DNA of 47,233 nucleotides, taken from Oscillospiraceae bacterium. Its GTDB lineage: Bacteria > Bacillota > Clostridia > Oscillospirales > Oscillospiraceae. A program made the translations under genes and the position numbers. Every line of letters begins with the position of its first letter. Within the stretch, counting starts at the first letter, position 1. Under the pieces are notes generated by a model that worked only from the letters and a program-made list of their open reading frames with translations, was not told the origin of the DNA and made no database searches. The stretch spans positions 4,144 through 51,376 of the forward strand of contig CADBJU010000007.1 in the NCBI GenBank assembly GCA_902795045.1, written 5' to 3'. This document shows, in pieces, positions 1 through 7,221 of this stretch.

Positions 1-83
1 CGGCCCGCCAATGGCGCGGCTGCGGAGATTCCGTGCCGCCTTCCTCTGCCACAGGCAGCGGCGGCCCGCAATCCTCCCAGCGG

Positions 84-164
84 CCAGTTAAGATTTCTGA
101 GTGTTTTAGTGCCTCCGGCGGGCGGATTGCCACGACCAGTTTGAGAACTGGTCTCGCAATGACG
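84..164. repeat. Half copy of palindromic repeat family A (inverted)
   Basis: The reverse complement of this stretch matches the left half of the repeats at 21255-21396 and 21855-21995, including the shared GGATTGCCACG and CTCGCAATGAC blocks and the CCTCCGGCGGGCGG spacer. The other half is absent or has diverged towards the window edge, where nothing else is recognisable. Confidence 0.75.
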
Positions 165-366
165 GGTTTAGCTGAGTTAAGCCGATACGCACAAAATAGA
201 ATATGGGTATCGGGTTTAGTCGGCAGCTCCGACACCACAACAGCGAAGCGCTTGCCTGAACACAATACCCGCCATAACGCAAAAATCCGGAAACGTGTAC
301 GTTTCCGAACGCTGTTCGGAAGCGCGGCGAGAAAGTTACATTTTGTAAAAAAGACCAGATTTGCTG

Positions 367-395
367 TTGATTTCCATAAGAGGCTGTGTTATAAT
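367..395 (+). promoter_or_regulatory. Sigma-70-type promoter
   Basis: TTGATT at 367-372, 17 bases, then a perfect TATAAT at 390-395. Transcription would start near 402 and run through the inverted-repeat segment into the gene at 705. The bases between 1 and 366 contain the half repeat and short palindromes (ATCCGGAAACGT occurs at about 283 and 421) but no gene I can support. Confidence 0.6.
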
Positions 396-472
396 GACTA
401 TACAAATATAGATAGTAAAAAATCCGGAAACGTACACATTGGTGGATATTCCGTCACTTAGTGCGGTCCGGT

Positions 473-688
473 CCGGTGGGTTAGAAAAAGGCGTATCGCT
501 GCCGTCACCGTACGGTCGGCACTGTTGCTGCGGGCGGAATGATCGCGGCGAAGACATACGAGACGGCCAGGGTAAAGCCTTTGTTGTTCTTCAAGATCAG
601 CTCCTGATCGCATTGCGTGTCCGCAGTACCGGGAAAACAGCGCGTGACCGCCTTTTTGACAGGGATGCGCCTTTTTCCAGCCCACCGG
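473..688. repeat. Segment bounded by 25-bp imperfect terminal inverted repeats
   Basis: The left arm at 473-497 (starting CCGGTGGG) matches the reverse complement of the right arm at 664-688 at 22 of 25 positions. About 165 bases lie between the arms and encode nothing convincing. The segment ends directly against the ribosome binding site of the next gene. It resembles a short non-autonomous mobile element (MITE), but no target-site duplication is obvious. Confidence 0.6.
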
Positions 689-704
689 GAGAAGGAGTGT
701 TTCT

Positions 705-1643
705 ATGCCGCCCAGGGGAAGAAAGCGCGCCGTGATGGACTGGGAGGACTGGTATCTCCTGGCGGCCGGTTATTTCGGCAGGCACGGCGATCTGCTGATC
801 CCCCGGGACTATGTCTGCCCGACGGGGGAGAAGCTCGGCCGGTGGATCGAGCGCCAGCGCGCCAAGTATAACCGCGTCCCCACCATCTCCGGCCATCTCG
901 ACGAGTGGCAGGTCGAATGCCTCGAGCGCATCGGCATGGTGTGGAAGCTGGAAACCCGGCGCGATTGGGACACTTGGCTCGAAATGCTGGACCGCTACGC
1001 CGCGGAGCACGGCGACATCGACGTACCGCACAGCTATACCGTAAACGGCAGCGGCCTGGGCGACTGGCTTGTCAAACAGCGCCTGCGCTATGCCGCGGGG
1101 GAGCTTGCGCCCTGGGCGATAGACGAGCTGGAGGCGCGCGGCGTCAACTGGAGCCTGCGTACGCGCCCGCGCACCTGGGACGAATGGTTTGCCGACGCCG
1201 AAGCCTACTACCGTGCGCACGGCGATCTCATGGTGCGCCTGGACGATCTGACGCCCGACGGCCGCAAGCTCGGCTATTGGATCTATCGCCAGCGCGACAT
1301 CTACATGGGCCGCAAGAAGGGCCTGCGCCTTACCGAAGACCAGATCAAACGCCTGAGCGGCATCGGCATGGTCTGGGACCCGCTGACCACCCGCGCCGAC
1401 GGCTGGGAACAGATGTACCGCTGGGTGGCGGCATATAAGGACGCGCACCGAAAGCTTCCCGTCTGGCCGCGCGATCTGAAAGCCCCCGACGGGCGCTCCA
1501 TGAGCGGCTGGATTCGCACCCAGCGGCAGCAGCTTTCCGCGGGCAGGGTCCCGGCCGAGCGCGCAGAAAGGCTCGCCGAGATAGGCATATACCCCGCCTC
1601 AGCGGCACCCGCAGGCGCTGTGACGGATAGGCCGGCCCGTTAG
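705..1643 (+). CDS. Stand-alone helicase-associated (HA) domain repeat protein
   Basis: The 312-residue protein consists of four tandem units of about 70 residues with the pattern seen in the helicase-associated domain: W..W..L...Y...HGD..VP, then LG.W...QR..Y, then a helix ending in IG..W. Clear units sit near residues 10-80, 85-150, 155-225 and 230-295. HA domains normally sit behind large SNF2/DEAD-type helicases and are thought to bind nucleic acid; here no helicase motor is present. The ATG at 705 is preceded by GAAGGAG with good spacing; MDWEDW at 735 is an in-frame alternative. A C-terminal Ala/Pro tail is probably disordered. The role is unknown; nucleic-acid binding is inferred from the family only. 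Confidence 0.75.
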   Translation: MPPRGRKRAVMDWEDWYLLAAGYFGRHGDLLIPRDYVCPTGEKLGRWIERQRAKYNRVPTISGHLDEWQVECLERIGMVWKLETRRDWDTWLEMLDRYAAEHGDIDVPHSYTVNGSGLGDWLVKQRLRYAAGELAPWAIDELEARGVNWSLRTRPRTWDEWFADAEAYYRAHGDLMVRLDDLTPDGRKLGYWIYRQRDIYMGRKKGLRLTEDQIKRLSGIGMVWDPLTTRADGWEQMYRWVAAYKDAHRKLPVWPRDLKAPDGRSMSGWIRTQRQQLSAGRVPAERAERLAEIGIYPASAAPAGAVTDRPAR

Positions 1644-1650
1644 CGTGGGG

Positions 1651-1681
1651 GAAAGATTCTTCGCTTGCGCTCAGAATGACA
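1651..1681. repeat. Fragment of repeat family B
   Basis: GATTCTTCGCTTGCGCTCAG and the following AATGACA nearly repeat the right arm of the element at 24913-25052 (GATCCTTCGCTTGCGCTCAG). It lies directly after the stop codon of the HA-repeat gene. Only one arm is present. Confidence 0.6.
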
Positions 1682-1803
1682 GACTTTATCATTTTCGGTT
1701 TCAACGGCTATTCCCGGTAGCCATGAAATACATTACTCGCACCGTTTTCCGAAACGGAGGAGAGGGAACTCTCACACACAACATATACAAGGAGGAAAAG
1801 AAT

Positions 1804-2211
1804 TTGAAGAAAAACAATCGTGGTTTTACTCTCGCAGAACTGCTGATCGTTGTCGCCATCATCGCCGTTCTGGTAGCCATCGCGATCCCCGTGTTCACGA
1901 CGCAGCTTGAGAAGTCAAGAGAAGCTGTTGATCTGTCTAACGTCAGAGCTGCTTATGCTGAAGTTATGTCCGCAGCTTTGACGAACGATACTTCTCCGGA
2001 AGACACTACCATTATCTATACCGCAGGAACTAAGACTTGGTCCAAAGAGTTGACGCCTCTTAAACAAGCTAAGGATGACTGGCAGACTGATGTTTCCACC
2101 ATCGAAATTGGCGGCATTGCTTCTACCGCATGGAATGGCACTCCTAAAGCTGGCGGCAAATGCACCATTTCCTACAATCTGGACACTGGTGCCGCTTTTA
2201 AGTGGGAATAA
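1804..2211 (+). CDS. Type IV pilin-like (prepilin) protein
   Basis: Starts at TTG 1804, nine bases after AAGGAGG at 1789-1795; reading further upstream would place a repeat fragment in the coding region. The 135-residue product opens with a short basic leader KKNNRG followed by FTLAELLIVVAIIAVLVAIA, the classic class III signal: prepilin peptidase would cut between Gly and Phe, and Glu5 of the mature protein is present. The rest is a small globular head with only one Cys. No assembly ATPase, platform protein or prepilin peptidase is nearby, so the partner machinery must be elsewhere. Codon use is visibly more AT-rich than in neighbouring genes, which suggests transfer or a different expression class. 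It could equally be a type II secretion pseudopilin or ComGC-like competence pilin; a link with dprA 5 kb away is only speculation. Confidence 0.85.
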   Translation: MKKNNRGFTLAELLIVVAIIAVLVAIAIPVFTTQLEKSREAVDLSNVRAAYAEVMSAALTNDTSPEDTTIIYTAGTKTWSKELTPLKQAKDDWQTDVSTIEIGGIASTAWNGTPKAGGKCTISYNLDTGAAFKWE

Positions 2212-2294
2212 TTATCCTAATCTGAAAACTGTCGCCCCTCCTCTCCGGGAAGGGATGAGGGCGGCGATATTCCCGGAAACAGCGTCAACAAAAA

Positions 2295-2333
2295 CAGCCT
2301 CCGTCCCTGCATGCGGGACGGAGGCTGCTTTTT
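2295..2333 (+). terminator. Intrinsic terminator of the pilin-like gene
   Basis: A 13-bp perfect stem (CAGCCTCCGTCCC / GGGACGGAGGCTG) with a 7-base loop is followed by CTTTTT. Confidence 0.85.
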
Positions 2334-2384
2334 CGTAAATAGCAGCAAAAACAGGATCAACGCGGACAGCGTAAAACCTGCTCC

Positions 2385-2535
2385 GTAGGGGCCGACGCCC
2401 CCGGCGGCCCGGCAGAGAGAATCCGAAAATATGCATTGCCCCCGGCGAATCCGTAACGCTGTACGTTTTCGCCGGGGGCTGTCTGCTTTATTATACGGCT
2501 GTACCGCGCGGGCCGCCGGGGGCGTCGGCCCCTAC
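2385..2535. repeat. Palindromic repeat family D, copy 1
   Basis: 27-bp inverted arms begin GTAGGGGCCGACGCC and end with its complement GGCGTCGGCCCCTAC. Inside lies a second hairpin (GCCCCCGGCG / CGCCGGGGGC). A second copy is at 29742-29890; its core runs in the opposite direction relative to the shared right flank (see findings). Together with the terminator before it, this fills the 379-base space between the pilin-like gene and the coiled-coil gene. Confidence 0.85.
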
Positions 2536-2590
2536 AATGGCAACTGTTTTTCACAGCTCCTTGCTGTATCTTATGGAATCGGGGAGGCGT

Positions 2591-3193
2591 TTACTGCGCC
2601 TTTTGCAGGGCTTTGACCCTGGTGCCCAGATTTTTTACGGCTTCTTTCAGAATGAAAATATCGGTCTTCGCGTCCTCGATCTCTTCGGGCGGCGTCATGC
2701 GCTCCAGCAGCACCTCGTGGGCTTCCGCCAAAGTGCGAAACTGGGGGGTTACCTCAGACTCGATAATGGTCATCATGTCCTCGTGCATTTCCTTCTTCTG
2801 CTGCGCGGAAATGGCGAGCATGTCCTCGTGCATTTCCTTCTTCTGCTGCGCGGAAATGGCGAGCATGTCCTCGTGCATTTCCTTCTTCTGCTGTGCGGAA
2901 ATGGCGAGCATTTCAGTCCGGAGCTCTTCCTTCTGTTGCGCAAACATAGCCTCGGTGTGTTTGCGCTCCTCGGCAAACATAGCCTCGGTGTGTTTGCGCT
3001 CCTCGGCAAACATAGCCTCGGTGTGTTTGCGTTCCTCGGCAAACATAGCCCCGGTGTGCTTGCGTTCCTCGGCAAACATGGCTTCGGTGTGCTTGCGTTC
3101 CTCGGCAAACATGGCTTCGGTGTGTTTGCGCTCCTCGGCCAGAGCATCACTCACGATCTTGGAAATGATCTGGATATCATTCGCGTCCAGCAT
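2591..3193 (-). CDS. Coiled-coil protein built of 11- and 15-residue tandem repeats
   Basis: 200 residues, almost all predicted alpha-helix. After MLDANDIQIISKIVSDAL come six near-identical 11-residue units (AEERKHTEAMF), then three 15-residue units (SAQQKKEMHEDMLAI), then a non-repeated C-terminal helix containing PPEEIEDAKTDIFILKEAVK. There is no signal peptide or membrane segment. Eleven and fifteen residues (11/3 and 15/4) are both periods of right-handed or nearly straight coiled coils, so a long rod or a scaffold is likely. It has its own promoter (3214-3243) and a start codon behind GAGGTGAG. I do not recognise the family; the function is unknown. The repeats are almost identical at DNA level, so copy number probably varies between strains. 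Confidence 0.8.
   Translation of the reverse strand: MLDANDIQIISKIVSDALAEERKHTEAMFAEERKHTEAMFAEERKHTGAMFAEERKHTEAMFAEERKHTEAMFAEERKHTEAMFAQQKEELRTEMLAISAQQKKEMHEDMLAISAQQKKEMHEDMLAISAQQKKEMHEDMMTIIESEVTPQFRTLAEAHEVLLERMTPPEEIEDAKTDIFILKEAVKNLGTRVKALQKAQ
2775..2909. repeat. Three tandem 45-bp repeats inside the coiled-coil gene
   Basis: Units start at 2775, 2820 and 2865 and differ at one position at most (TGCTGCGCGG versus TGCTGTGCGG); a degenerate fourth follows. Each unit encodes 15 residues in frame. Confidence 0.95.
2943..3140. repeat. Six tandem 33-bp repeats inside the coiled-coil gene
   Basis: Units start every 33 bases from 2943 to 3108 (pattern AACATRGCYYCGGTGTGYTT). Each encodes 11 residues in frame. 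Confidence 0.95.
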
Positions 3194-3213
3194 GTCGTCT
3201 CACCTCGTTTCCT

Positions 3214-3243
3214 ATTCTAACATTGCCGATATACGCTTGTCAA
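3214..3243 (-). promoter_or_regulatory. Promoter of the coiled-coil gene
   Basis: On the minus strand TTGACA (3243-3238), 18 bases, TAGAAT (3219-3214), in the 61-base gap after the threonine ammonia-lyase stop codon. Confidence 0.65.
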
Positions 3244-3254
3244 GGCAGGCACGT

Positions 3255-4472
3255 TCAGTTCAGCTCTACCTCATAGCCGTGGTTTTTCAGCTCGTCCAGC
3301 ACGGCCTGGCCGTGAGCCCGGCCGCCGACCTCGCAGGCGATGTGCACCTTGGTCTCGTTGGGGTTGAGGCCCGCGGCGAGCTTGTCATGCTCGATGGTGA
3401 GGATGTTGGCCCCGCTCCCGGCGAGGATGTTGAGTACCTGCACGAGGCTGCCGGGCTTGTCCAGAAGCCTTGCCGTGAAGCGGATGCGGCGGTGGCGGGC
3501 CGCCATGCCCTGCTCGATGATGCTCTGCACAAAGCTGACATCAATGTTGCCGCCGGAGAGAAGGCACACCACGTTTTTGCCCTTGACATCGATCTTGCCG
3601 TTCAAGACCGCCGCGACCGGCGTTGCGCCCGCGGGCTCCACAATCATCTTGCAGCGCTCCATGAGAAGCAGGATCGCGTCGGCGATCTGGGTGTCGGACA
3701 CCGTGACCACGCCGTCACACCAGTCGTTGATGATGCCGACGGTGATGTCGCCCGGGGCCTTGACCGCAATGCCGTCGGCAATGGTGGCGGCGGTGGCGGT
3801 GGTGACAAGGCGCTTTTCCCGAAAGCTCTGGGCGATGGCGTTGGCACCCTCGGCCTGCACGCCGTAGACTTTTACACGGGGGTTTACCTGTTTGACCGCG
3901 GCGATCACGCCCGCCAGCAGCCCGCCGCCGCCCGCGGGGGTGATGATCATGTCCACCGTCGGCAGATCGCCGAGGATCTCAAGGCCCAGCGTTCCCTGCC
4001 CGGCAATGACCTCAAGATCGTTGTAGGGGTGCAGGAAGGCCGCGCCCTCCTCCTTGCAGATTTCGCAGGCTTTGGCGTAGGCGTCGTCGTACACCTCGCC
4101 CGCCAGCACGACCCTGGCCCCGTAGTTTTCGGTGGCCTGGATCTTGGCGATGGGGGCGTTTTTGGGCATGACGATGGTGGCCGGGATGCCGAAGGCCGTG
4201 GCCGCGCAGGCCACGCCCTGGGCGTGGTTCCCGGCGGAGGAGGCAACCACGGGACAGCGCTCCCCGCGCTCGACCATGGCGGAGAGCTTATTGGTCGCGC
4301 CGCGGATCTTGAACGAGCCGGTCTTCTGCCGGTTTTCACATTTGAGATAGATATTGCCGCCGGTCATGCGGGAGAAGGTGGAGGAAAGGTCCAGCTCCGT
4401 ATGGTGCAGGATGGGCTTTAAGCGGCGGGAGGCCGCCATGATTTCGCTCAGCTCAGGCTTGAGAGCTTCCAT
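3255..4472 (-). CDS. ilvA: Threonine ammonia-lyase (threonine dehydratase)
   Basis: PLP enzyme that converts L-threonine to 2-oxobutanoate and ammonia, feeding isoleucine synthesis or threonine fermentation. The start at 4472 (MEALKPELSE) is preceded by AAGGGG at 4487-4482; GTG at 4481 is an alternative. The PLP lysine sits in KTGSFKIRGA near residue 55, the Asn loop in SSAGNHAQGVA, and the phosphate-binding Gly loop is PAGGGGLLAG. Residues from about 325 on (IRFTARLLDKPGSLVQVLNI onward) form one ACT domain. The length of 405 residues with a single ACT domain fits the shorter TdcB/YgxA-like class usual in clostridia rather than the 500-residue biosynthetic IlvA of E. coli, so a catabolic role is possible. 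It is divergent from the Mn2+-riboswitch transporter unit. Confidence 0.93.
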   Translation of the reverse strand: MEALKPELSEIMAASRRLKPILHHTELDLSSTFSRMTGGNIYLKCENRQKTGSFKIRGATNKLSAMVERGERCPVVASSAGNHAQGVACAATAFGIPATIVMPKNAPIAKIQATENYGARVVLAGEVYDDAYAKACEICKEEGAAFLHPYNDLEVIAGQGTLGLEILGDLPTVDMIITPAGGGGLLAGVIAAVKQVNPRVKVYGVQAEGANAIAQSFREKRLVTTATAATIADGIAVKAPGDITVGIINDWCDGVVTVSDTQIADAILLLMERCKMIVEPAGATPVAAVLNGKIDVKGKNVVCLLSGGNIDVSFVQSIIEQGMAARHRRIRFTARLLDKPGSLVQVLNILAGSGANILTIEHDKLAAGLNPNETKVHIACEVGGRAHGQAVLDELKNHGYEVELN

Positions 4473-4584
4473 ATGTGTCACCCCTTAGAATTTGTAAGTC
4501 GGTTTTCGGTGTTTCTATTCTACCATCTCCCGTCGTACTTTTCCACTGTCTGTGTGAAAAAAACGCTAAAAAGGGAAAATCCCT

Positions 4585-4613
4585 TTGACAATCCCGTGCC
4601 CCTGTGTTACGAT
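4585..4613 (+). promoter_or_regulatory. Promoter of the riboswitch-transporter unit
   Basis: TTGACA (4585-4590), 17 bases, TACGAT (4608-4613). Transcription would begin around 4618-4620, right at the 5' edge of the aptamer. Confidence 0.85.
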
Positions 4614-4748
4614 ACCAAAGTAACAGGGAGTAGCCGGCGCTTTTGGCGTCGGGCAGATCGCCATTCCCGGGGCCCCGGCCCCCGGTCTGCCCGTTAAACG
4701 GCGAGACTTTTACCACCGGAAAGGTCCGCGCGGTAAAGGTCTTTTTTT
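4614..4748 (+). promoter_or_regulatory. yybP-ykoY (Mn2+-sensing) riboswitch with expression platform
   Basis: Hallmarks of the yybP-ykoY aptamer are present in order: the GGGAGTAGCC loop, a GC-rich helix enclosing CAGATCGCCATTC, and the CGGCGAGACTTTTACC 3' strand. The arm AGACTTTTACC (4704-4714) can also pair with GGTAAAGGTCT (4732-4742), which is followed by seven T, giving an intrinsic terminator. In this class Mn2+ binding stabilises the aptamer helix and prevents termination, so the downstream gene is turned on by manganese. The class assignment is from motif memory, not a covariance search. Confidence 0.85.
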
Positions 4749-4767
4749 GTTGTCTGGAGGTAGTGCT

Positions 4768-6078
4768 ATGATACCGGCCCTGATCGTTTTTATCATTACT
4801 TACATTCTGATGCTGAGCTTTCAGAAGTACCGCCCGTACATTGCCCTCGGCTCGGCCTGCGTGATGCTGATCCTCGGCGCGCTGGGGCACTTTGAGATGA
4901 CGCCGCTGTCGGCTTTGAAGGCGGTGGACTACAACGTACTGCTGATGATCTCGGCAACCATGTGCACGGTCACGCTCTTTATCGAAAGCCGCATGCCCGC
5001 GCGCCTTGCGGAGATGATGATGGTCAAGGTGCCGAACGTCATGTGGGCCGTCACGGTGCTGAGCCTCTTTGCGGGCGTTGTGAGCGCGTTCGTTGACAAC
5101 GTGGCGACGCTTTTGATGGTCGCGCCTGTCGGCCTTGCCATCTCCCGCAAGCTCAAGATTTCGCCCGTGCCGGTGCTGATCGCGATCTCCGTCTCCTCCA
5201 ACCTCCAGGGCGCGGCCACCCTTGTGGGCGACACCACCAGCATCCTGCTGGGCGGCTTTGCGAATATCAACTTCATGGAGTTCTTTTGGTTCAAGGGCAA
5301 GCCCAGCATCTTCTTCAGCACGGAGCTCGGGGCGCTGGCGTCGCTGCTGGTGCTGATGTTCCTGTTTCGCAAGTACACCGACAAGGTCGAGTGCAAGGTC
5401 GAGACCGAGGTCGACGACATGGTGCCCACCTGGCTCATGGTCGGGACGGTGCTGATGCTCATCTGCATGTCCTTCGTGCCCGAGCCCGCCGATCCCACGC
5501 TCAAGGTGCTCCACAGCCTCAGAAGCGGGCTTTCCTGCGTGCTCTTTGCCCTGATCGGCCTTCTGCGCCAGAGCATACGCGAACGCAAAATCAGTCCCTT
5601 TGCCCGCGCCATGAAGGAGATGGACACGGACACGCTCCTGCTGCTGTTCGGCCTGTTCATCGTGATCGAGGGCATACGCTCCGCCGGCGTCATCGACGCG
5701 GCTGCGGGCCTGTTCCACAAGGTCGCGGGCAACAGCCCTCTGCGCCTGTACGTGCTGATCGTGGGCGTGTCGGTGGTGCTGTCGGCCTTCATTGACAACA
5801 TCCCCTATGTGGCGACCATGCTGCCTGTGGTGCGCGGCATCGCGGGCCTTATGGGTGTGGACCCAACGGTCTACTACTTCGGCCTTCTGATCGGCGCGAC
5901 CCTCGGCGGCAACCTGACGCCCATCGGGGCCTCGGCCAACATCACGGCCATCGGCATCCTGCGCAAGAACGGCGAGGAGGTTACCACCGGCGACTTCCTG
6001 CGCATCGGCGTGCCCTTCACGCTGACGGCGGTGCTCGTCGGTGCGAGCTTCACCTGGCTTGTGTGGGGCGTGAAATAA
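4768..6078 (+). CDS. ArsB/NhaD/SLC13-type ion transporter under Mn2+ riboswitch control
   Basis: 436-residue integral membrane protein with roughly 11-12 hydrophobic segments. It has the two-fold repeat of the ion-transporter superfamily: FVDNVATLLMVAPVGLAI (near residue 110) and FIDNIPYVATMLPVVRG (near residue 345), each followed by a conserved loop (SNLQGAATLVGD and GGNLTPIGASANI). These D-N and GNLTPIG motifs are typical of NhaD/ArsB/CitM-like permeases (COG1055). The ATG at 4768 follows GGAGG at 4756-4760; a TTG at 4747 inside the T-run of the terminator is rejected. Being behind a yybP-ykoY element, whose known targets are manganese exporters (MntP, TerC, P-type ATPases), export of Mn2+ or a linked ion is the best guess. 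The substrate is not shown by the sequence. Confidence 0.85.
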   Translation: MIPALIVFIITYILMLSFQKYRPYIALGSACVMLILGALGHFEMTPLSALKAVDYNVLLMISATMCTVTLFIESRMPARLAEMMMVKVPNVMWAVTVLSLFAGVVSAFVDNVATLLMVAPVGLAISRKLKISPVPVLIAISVSSNLQGAATLVGDTTSILLGGFANINFMEFFWFKGKPSIFFSTELGALASLLVLMFLFRKYTDKVECKVETEVDDMVPTWLMVGTVLMLICMSFVPEPADPTLKVLHSLRSGLSCVLFALIGLLRQSIRERKISPFARAMKEMDTDTLLLLFGLFIVIEGIRSAGVIDAAAGLFHKVAGNSPLRLYVLIVGVSVVLSAFIDNIPYVATMLPVVRGIAGLMGVDPTVYYFGLLIGATLGGNLTPIGASANITAIGILRKNGEEVTTGDFLRIGVPFTLTAVLVGASFTWLVWGVK

Positions 6079-6085
6079 GCATATT

Positions 6086-6235
6086 GGGCGCATTGCAAAA
6101 TGCGCTGTCATCGCGAGACCAGTTCGCAAACTGGTCGTGGCAATCCGTTTCTCCAGGAAAGAGGACGGATTCCCACACCAGTGACATCGGTCACTGGTTC
6201 GGAATGACAGGGTGAAAGCATTTTGCAATGCGCCC
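6086..6235. repeat. 150-bp nested palindrome: terminal inverted repeat with family A core
   Basis: Outer arms GGGCGCATTGCAAAATGCGC (6086-6105) and GCATTTTGCAATGCGCCC (6218-6235) enclose a family A core that starts TGTCATCGCGAGACCAG and ends CACTGGTTCGGAATGACA. The same outer arms surround an A core at 38347-38496 and a different (B) core at 24913-25052. It lies just after the transporter stop and may act as a terminator. Confidence 0.9.
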
Positions 6236-6329
6236 GGTTTTTTCCCTCCGGGGCTTGCGAAACGGAGGGACTTGTATTATTATTCTGTCGTTGTTATTTA
6301 AATAGTATCGAAGGGGAGGGAAGCGAGGC

Positions 6330-7082
6330 ATGGCCGCGGAACACATCACGTCACGAAAGAACCCCCTGATCCTGCGTCTGCGCGCCCTCGCAGCCGACGG
6401 GGCCTTCCGGCGCGCGGAGAGGGAGTACCTCTGCGACGGGCACAAGCTGCTCGAAGAGGCGCTGGACAAGGGCGCGAAGGTCCGCGCGGTACTCTGGAAG
6501 GGCGAGCCCGGCGGGATCGTGCTGCCCGATGGCGTGCGGCAGTACAGCGCCCCGGAGGATCTCTTTGACTACGCGTCCCCGATGAAAAACAGCCCCGGCC
6601 CGCTCTTTACGCTTGCGATCCCCGAAGAGCCGGAGCCGGTTTTTACACGCGCGATCCTGCTTGAAAACGTCCAGGACCCCGGCAACGTCGGCACGGTCAT
6701 TCGAACCGCCGCCGCCATGGGGGTCGATACCGTGATCCTCTGCGGGGCCTGCGCGGATGTGTACAGCCCCAAGACCGCCCGCGCCACCATGGGGGCCGTC
6801 TTCCGGGAAAAGATCCTGCACTGTGACGTGGAAGGCGCGCGGGCACTTGCGCGGCGCAATGCATTAAAGCTTTACGGCGCGGCGCTGTCGGAGCGGGCCG
6901 CGGACATCCGCACGCTCAGGCTCCAAAACGCCGTCATCGCCGTGGGCAGCGAGGGCAGGGGACTGAGCGCAGAGCTTTTAAGCCAATGCGACGGAGAGCT
7001 CATCATCCCCATGTCCCCGGGCAGCGAGTCGTTAAACGCCGCTGTCGCCGCGTCGATTGTGTTATGGGAAATGGCGCGGTGA
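6330..7082 (+). CDS. TrmH/SpoU-family RNA 2'-O-methyltransferase
   Basis: 250 residues. An N-terminal substrate-binding domain (about 1-95) precedes a SPOUT catalytic domain with its three motifs: LLENVQDPGNVGTVIRTA (near 110-127), AVGSEGRGLS (near 205-214) and IPMSPGSESLNAAVAASIVL (near 226-245). It transfers a methyl group from SAM to a ribose 2'-OH of rRNA or tRNA. It is similar in layout to the YsgA/TsnR-like members found next to pheS or in housekeeping operons of Firmicutes; the exact target nucleotide cannot be read from sequence. The start at 6330 follows GGGGAGGG. A second, clearer RlmB homolog is at 37459-38256, so these are two distinct paralogs. Confidence 0.88.
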   Translation: MAAEHITSRKNPLILRLRALAADGAFRRAEREYLCDGHKLLEEALDKGAKVRAVLWKGEPGGIVLPDGVRQYSAPEDLFDYASPMKNSPGPLFTLAIPEEPEPVFTRAILLENVQDPGNVGTVIRTAAAMGVDTVILCGACADVYSPKTARATMGAVFREKILHCDVEGARALARRNALKLYGAALSERAADIRTLRLQNAVIAVGSEGRGLSAELLSQCDGELIIPMSPGSESLNAAVAASIVLWEMAR

Positions 7083-7190
7083 TTTGCCTCCCTCAGCCGC
7101 TTGCGGCGAATGAGGGAGGGGGACCGCGAAGCGGTGGAAGGAGTCAAACTCCCTCAGTCGCTGCGCGACAGCTCCCTCAGGGAGGGAGCC
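7083..7190. repeat. Palindromic repeat family C, copy 1
   Basis: TTGCCTCCCTCAGCCGCTTG opens the copy, CTCAGGGAGGGAGCC closes it, with GGGGGACCGCGAAGCGGTGG inside. The palindromic tip of this copy is GTCGCTGCGCGAC. It fills the space between the methyltransferase and dprA genes. Confidence 0.9.
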
Positions 7191-7221
7191 ATGAAAGAAA
7201 GAGTTTGAAAGGCGGGGTTAT

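Noticed and set aside
2775-3140. CRISPR-like array
   Set aside because: The 33- and 45-bp repeats are directly tandem without spacers and code in frame for a coiled-coil protein.
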